Assembly: GCA_023391155.1 (NCBI GenBank) | Contig: JAEWBM010000064.1 | Location: forward strand, 1 to 22,733 | DNA length: 22,733 bases | Reading direction: 5' to 3' | Source: Acidobacteriota bacterium | Lineage (GTDB): Bacteria > Acidobacteriota > Blastocatellia > Pyrinomonadales > Pyrinomonadaceae | In this document: positions 20,673 to 22,733 of the stretch, one piece after another | Numbering within the stretch: the first letter of the stretch is position 1 | How the letters are laid out: each line of letters opens with the position of its first letter | Translations under genes and position numbers: made by a program | The notes under the pieces: model-generated | Databases searched by the model: none | What the model saw: the letters and a program-made list of their open reading frames with translations, nothing else | What the model was told of the DNA's origin: nothing

Positions 20673-20704
20673 ATTCGCAAATCGAAATTCGAAATTCGAA
20701 AATC
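20671..20704. repeat. Heptanucleotide tandem array between the four-helix gene and metH
   Basis: AAATTCG, CAAATCG, AAATTCG, AAATTCG, then AAAATC directly abutting the metH ATG. CAAATCG is the reverse complement of CGATTTG, the unit of the array at 20252, so the two arrays are inverted relative to each other. Confidence 0.85.
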
Positions 20705-22733
20705 ATGAAAAGTTTTCTCGAGATCTTGAAAGACCGCGTCGTCGTCTTTGACGGGGCAATGGGGAGCAATCTGCAGTCGATGGACCTGTCGATCGACGAT
20801 TGGGGCGGGCCGGAGTTTGAGAATTGTTCGGAGAATCTGCTCTACACCCGGCCGGATGCGATCAGGGCTGTGCACTTATCGTTTTTGGATGTGGGATGTG
20901 ACGTGATCGAGACGAACAGTTTCGGCGGGAGCGAGGTCGTGTTGGCCGAGTTTGGGATCGCGGAGAAGACATATGATGTGAACCGGCTGGCGGCGGAGCT
21001 GGCGAAGGAAGTCGCGTCGGGGTATTCGACGTCGGACAAGCCGCGGTTTGTGGCGGGCTCGATCGGGCCGGGGACGAAGCTGCCGACGTTGGGGCATATT
21101 ACGTATCGCGCTTTGAAAGACGCTTATAGGGAACAGGTTAGGGGGCTTATCGACGGGGGCTCGGACCTGCTGATCGTCGAAACGTGTCAGGACCTGCTGC
21201 AGACCAAGGCGGCTCTGGCGGCGATCTTTGATCATTTCGAAGCGACGAAAACGCGGATCCCGGTGATCGCACAGGTGACAATCGAGACCTTCGGGACGAT
21301 GCTCAACGGAACTGAGATCGGGGCGGCGTTTACGGCGCTCGAACCTTTCCCGATCGATGTCATCGGTATGAACTGCGGGACCGGGCCGAAGCAGATGGCC
21401 GACAGCTTTAAGTTCCTCTGCGATAACTCGCCGCTGCCGGTTTCGGTGCTGCCCAACGCCGGGCTGCCGGAGATCAAGGACGGCAAACAGCATTATGACG
21501 AAACGCCCGAGAGCTTTGCCGCGCAGGTTGAGCACTTTGCAAAGGACCTTGGCGCGAATATCGTCGGCGGCTGCTGCGGTACATCGCCTGAGCATCTGAA
21601 GCTTGTCATCGACCGCGTCGGCGGGCTGGAGCCCAAACGCCGCGATGCGAAACTTGCCCCATCGGCGTCTTCCATCTATTTCCAACAGCCGTATACCCAG
21701 GACGCGTCGTTTCTGATCGTCGGCGAACGCGTCAACGCATCGGGTTCGAAAAAGATGCGCGACCTGCTAGACGCCGAAGATTGGGACGGTCTGGTCTCGC
21801 TCGCGAAATCGCAGGAAAAAGAGGGTGCACACATCCTGGACGTCAACGTCGATTTTGTCGGCCGCGACGGCGTTGCCGATATGCACGAGCTGGTCTCGCG
21901 GCTGGTGACGCAGGTCAAGATCCCCCTCATGCTCGATTCGACCGAGTGGGAGAAGATGGAGGCGGGGCTCGAGCACGCCGGCGGGAAGTGCATCCTGAAC
22001 TCGACGAACTATGAGGACGGCGAACCGCGCTTTTCGAAAGTGCTCGAGCTGGCGAAGGAATTCGGTGCGGCCGTTGTCATCGGTCTGATCGATGAAGAGG
22101 GGATGGCCAGAACGGCCGAGGACAAGCTAAGGATCGCACGGCGGGCCTATAAACAGGCGACGGAGTTCGGCTTCCCCGCACACGACATCTTTTTTGACCC
22201 GCTTGCGCTGCCGATCTCGACCGGCATCGAGGAAGACCGGAAGAACGCCGACGAGACGATAAAGTCGATCCGGATGATCCGCGAAGAGATGCCCGAGGCG
22301 AATATCATTTTGGGCGTTTCGAATATTTCGTTCGGGCTCTCGCCGGCGGCGCGGGTCGTGCTGAACTCTGTCTTTTTGCATGACGCCGTCGAGGCGGGAA
22401 TGAACTCTGCGATCGTAAACGCGTCGAAGATCTTGCCGCTCATCCGCTTTAACGAGCATGAGATCGACACCGCTCGCGACCTGATCTACGATCGGCGGAA
22501 ATTTGACGGCGATGTCGTGACGTATGATCCGCTGACGGAATTCACAACGCTTTTCGAGGGCAAGACGGCACAATCGATAAAGCAGGACATCTCGCAGCTC
22601 CCGGTCGAGGAGCGTCTGAAGCAGCACATTATCGAGGGTGAAAAGATCGGGCTCGAGGATTCGCTGAAAGAGGCGCTCAAGACCTATCCGCCGCTCGACA
22701 TTATCAACAACATTTTGCTCGACGGAATGAAGG
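20705..22733 (+). CDS. metH: Cobalamin-dependent methionine synthase MetH, 3'-truncated by the window edge
   Basis: Transfers the methyl group of 5-methyltetrahydrofolate via cobalamin to homocysteine. 676 codons are present with no stop. Domains in order: homocysteine-binding barrel (1-about 310) starting KDRVVVFDGAMGSNLQ, with zinc cysteines Cys224 (MNCGTG) and Cys290-Cys291 (GGCCGTS); pterin-binding barrel (about 335-620) with VGERVNASGSKK, ILDVNVDFVGRDG and GLSPAARVVLNSVFL; then the start of the cobalamin-domain cap (about 636 onward, HIIEGEKIGLEDSLKEAL..LDIINNILLDGM). The cobalamin Rossmann part and any activation domain lie outside. No ribosome site is seen before ATG 20705; upstream is the heptamer array, and no B12 or SAM riboswitch is apparent. 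Confidence 0.94.
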   Translation, partial: MKSFLEILKDRVVVFDGAMGSNLQSMDLSIDDWGGPEFENCSENLLYTRPDAIRAVHLSFLDVGCDVIETNSFGGSEVVLAEFGIAEKTYDVNRLAAELAKEVASGYSTSDKPRFVAGSIGPGTKLPTLGHITYRALKDAYREQVRGLIDGGSDLLIVETCQDLLQTKAALAAIFDHFEATKTRIPVIAQVTIETFGTMLNGTEIGAAFTALEPFPIDVIGMNCGTGPKQMADSFKFLCDNSPLPVSVLPNAGLPEIKDGKQHYDETPESFAAQVEHFAKDLGANIVGGCCGTSPEHLKLVIDRVGGLEPKRRDAKLAPSASSIYFQQPYTQDASFLIVGERVNASGSKKMRDLLDAEDWDGLVSLAKSQEKEGAHILDVNVDFVGRDGVADMHELVSRLVTQVKIPLMLDSTEWEKMEAGLEHAGGKCILNSTNYEDGEPRFSKVLELAKEFGAAVVIGLIDEEGMARTAEDKLRIARRAYKQATEFGFPAHDIFFDPLALPISTGIEEDRKNADETIKSIRMIREEMPEANIILGVSNISFGLSPAARVVLNSVFLHDAVEAGMNSAIVNASKILPLIRFNEHEIDTARDLIYDRRKFDGDVVTYDPLTEFTTLFEGKTAQSIKQDISQLPVEERLKQHIIEGEKIGLEDSLKEALKTYPPLDIINNILLDGMK

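Noticed and set aside
20600..20704. Cobalamin or SAM riboswitch in front of metH
   Set aside because: The 32 bp before the ATG is only a heptamer array, and upstream lies a coding gene; no B12-box-like or SAM-box-like sequence is seen.

Overview
The window is a GC-rich (roughly 60%) piece of a free-living bacterial chromosome. It holds 15 well-supported protein genes, no tRNA or rRNA gene, no CRISPR array, and no integrase or transposase. Gene content (NamZ/NagA muropeptide salvage, a Cpx-type envelope stress system, many lipoproteins and beta-propeller proteins, a DUF937 protein, a stand-alone 23S-intervening-sequence-type four-helix protein, cobalamin-dependent MetH) together with repeat-rich intergenic DNA suggests Acidobacteriota, perhaps Blastocatellia/Pyrinomonadaceae. 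That assignment is inference; no marker gene is present to prove it.

Layout: (1) 1-2263, a translationally coupled namZ-nagA pair ending in a hairpin terminator. (2) 2297-5071, a divergon: a Spy/CpxP-like periplasmic protein on the minus strand facing an OmpR-family regulator and a CpxA-like kinase, with a perfect GTAAA-N5-GTAAA site between them. (3) 5074-11144, a minus-strand run: FG-GAP-like lipoprotein, YegS/DAGK lipid kinase, a three-domain acyl-activating/ACP/PlsC acyltransferase fusion, an exported TPR protein and a small four-helix membrane protein; the middle genes point to phospholipid building or remodelling. (4) 11145-11951, gene-free and packed with tandem and inverted repeats. 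(5) 11952-15539, a lipoprotein fusing an NHL propeller to an M23-type domain, whose stop codon directly abuts the start of an exported Xaa-Pro aminopeptidase. (6) 15705-16961, DinB-like and DUF937 proteins. (7) 16962-17781, gene-poor: a REPIN-like palindrome cluster, then a 21-nt array that turns into a 41-nt array running almost to the start of a small secreted NTF2-like protein. (8) 18319-19758, a secreted beta-propeller protein. (9) 19759-20318, a second palindrome cluster and a heptamer array. (10) 20319-22733, the four-helix gene enclosed by heptamer arrays, then metH running off the right edge.

The coding part is mostly recognisable housekeeping and envelope biology. The less expected signals are the Cpx-like divergon with its exact operator outside Proteobacteria, the ligase-ACP-acyltransferase fusion, the propeller-M23 fusion, and above all the intergenic repeats: four heptanucleotide arrays, two arrays with 20-21 nt modules (one switching to inverted orientation midway, the other switching period to 41 nt), and two clusters of short perfect palindromes.
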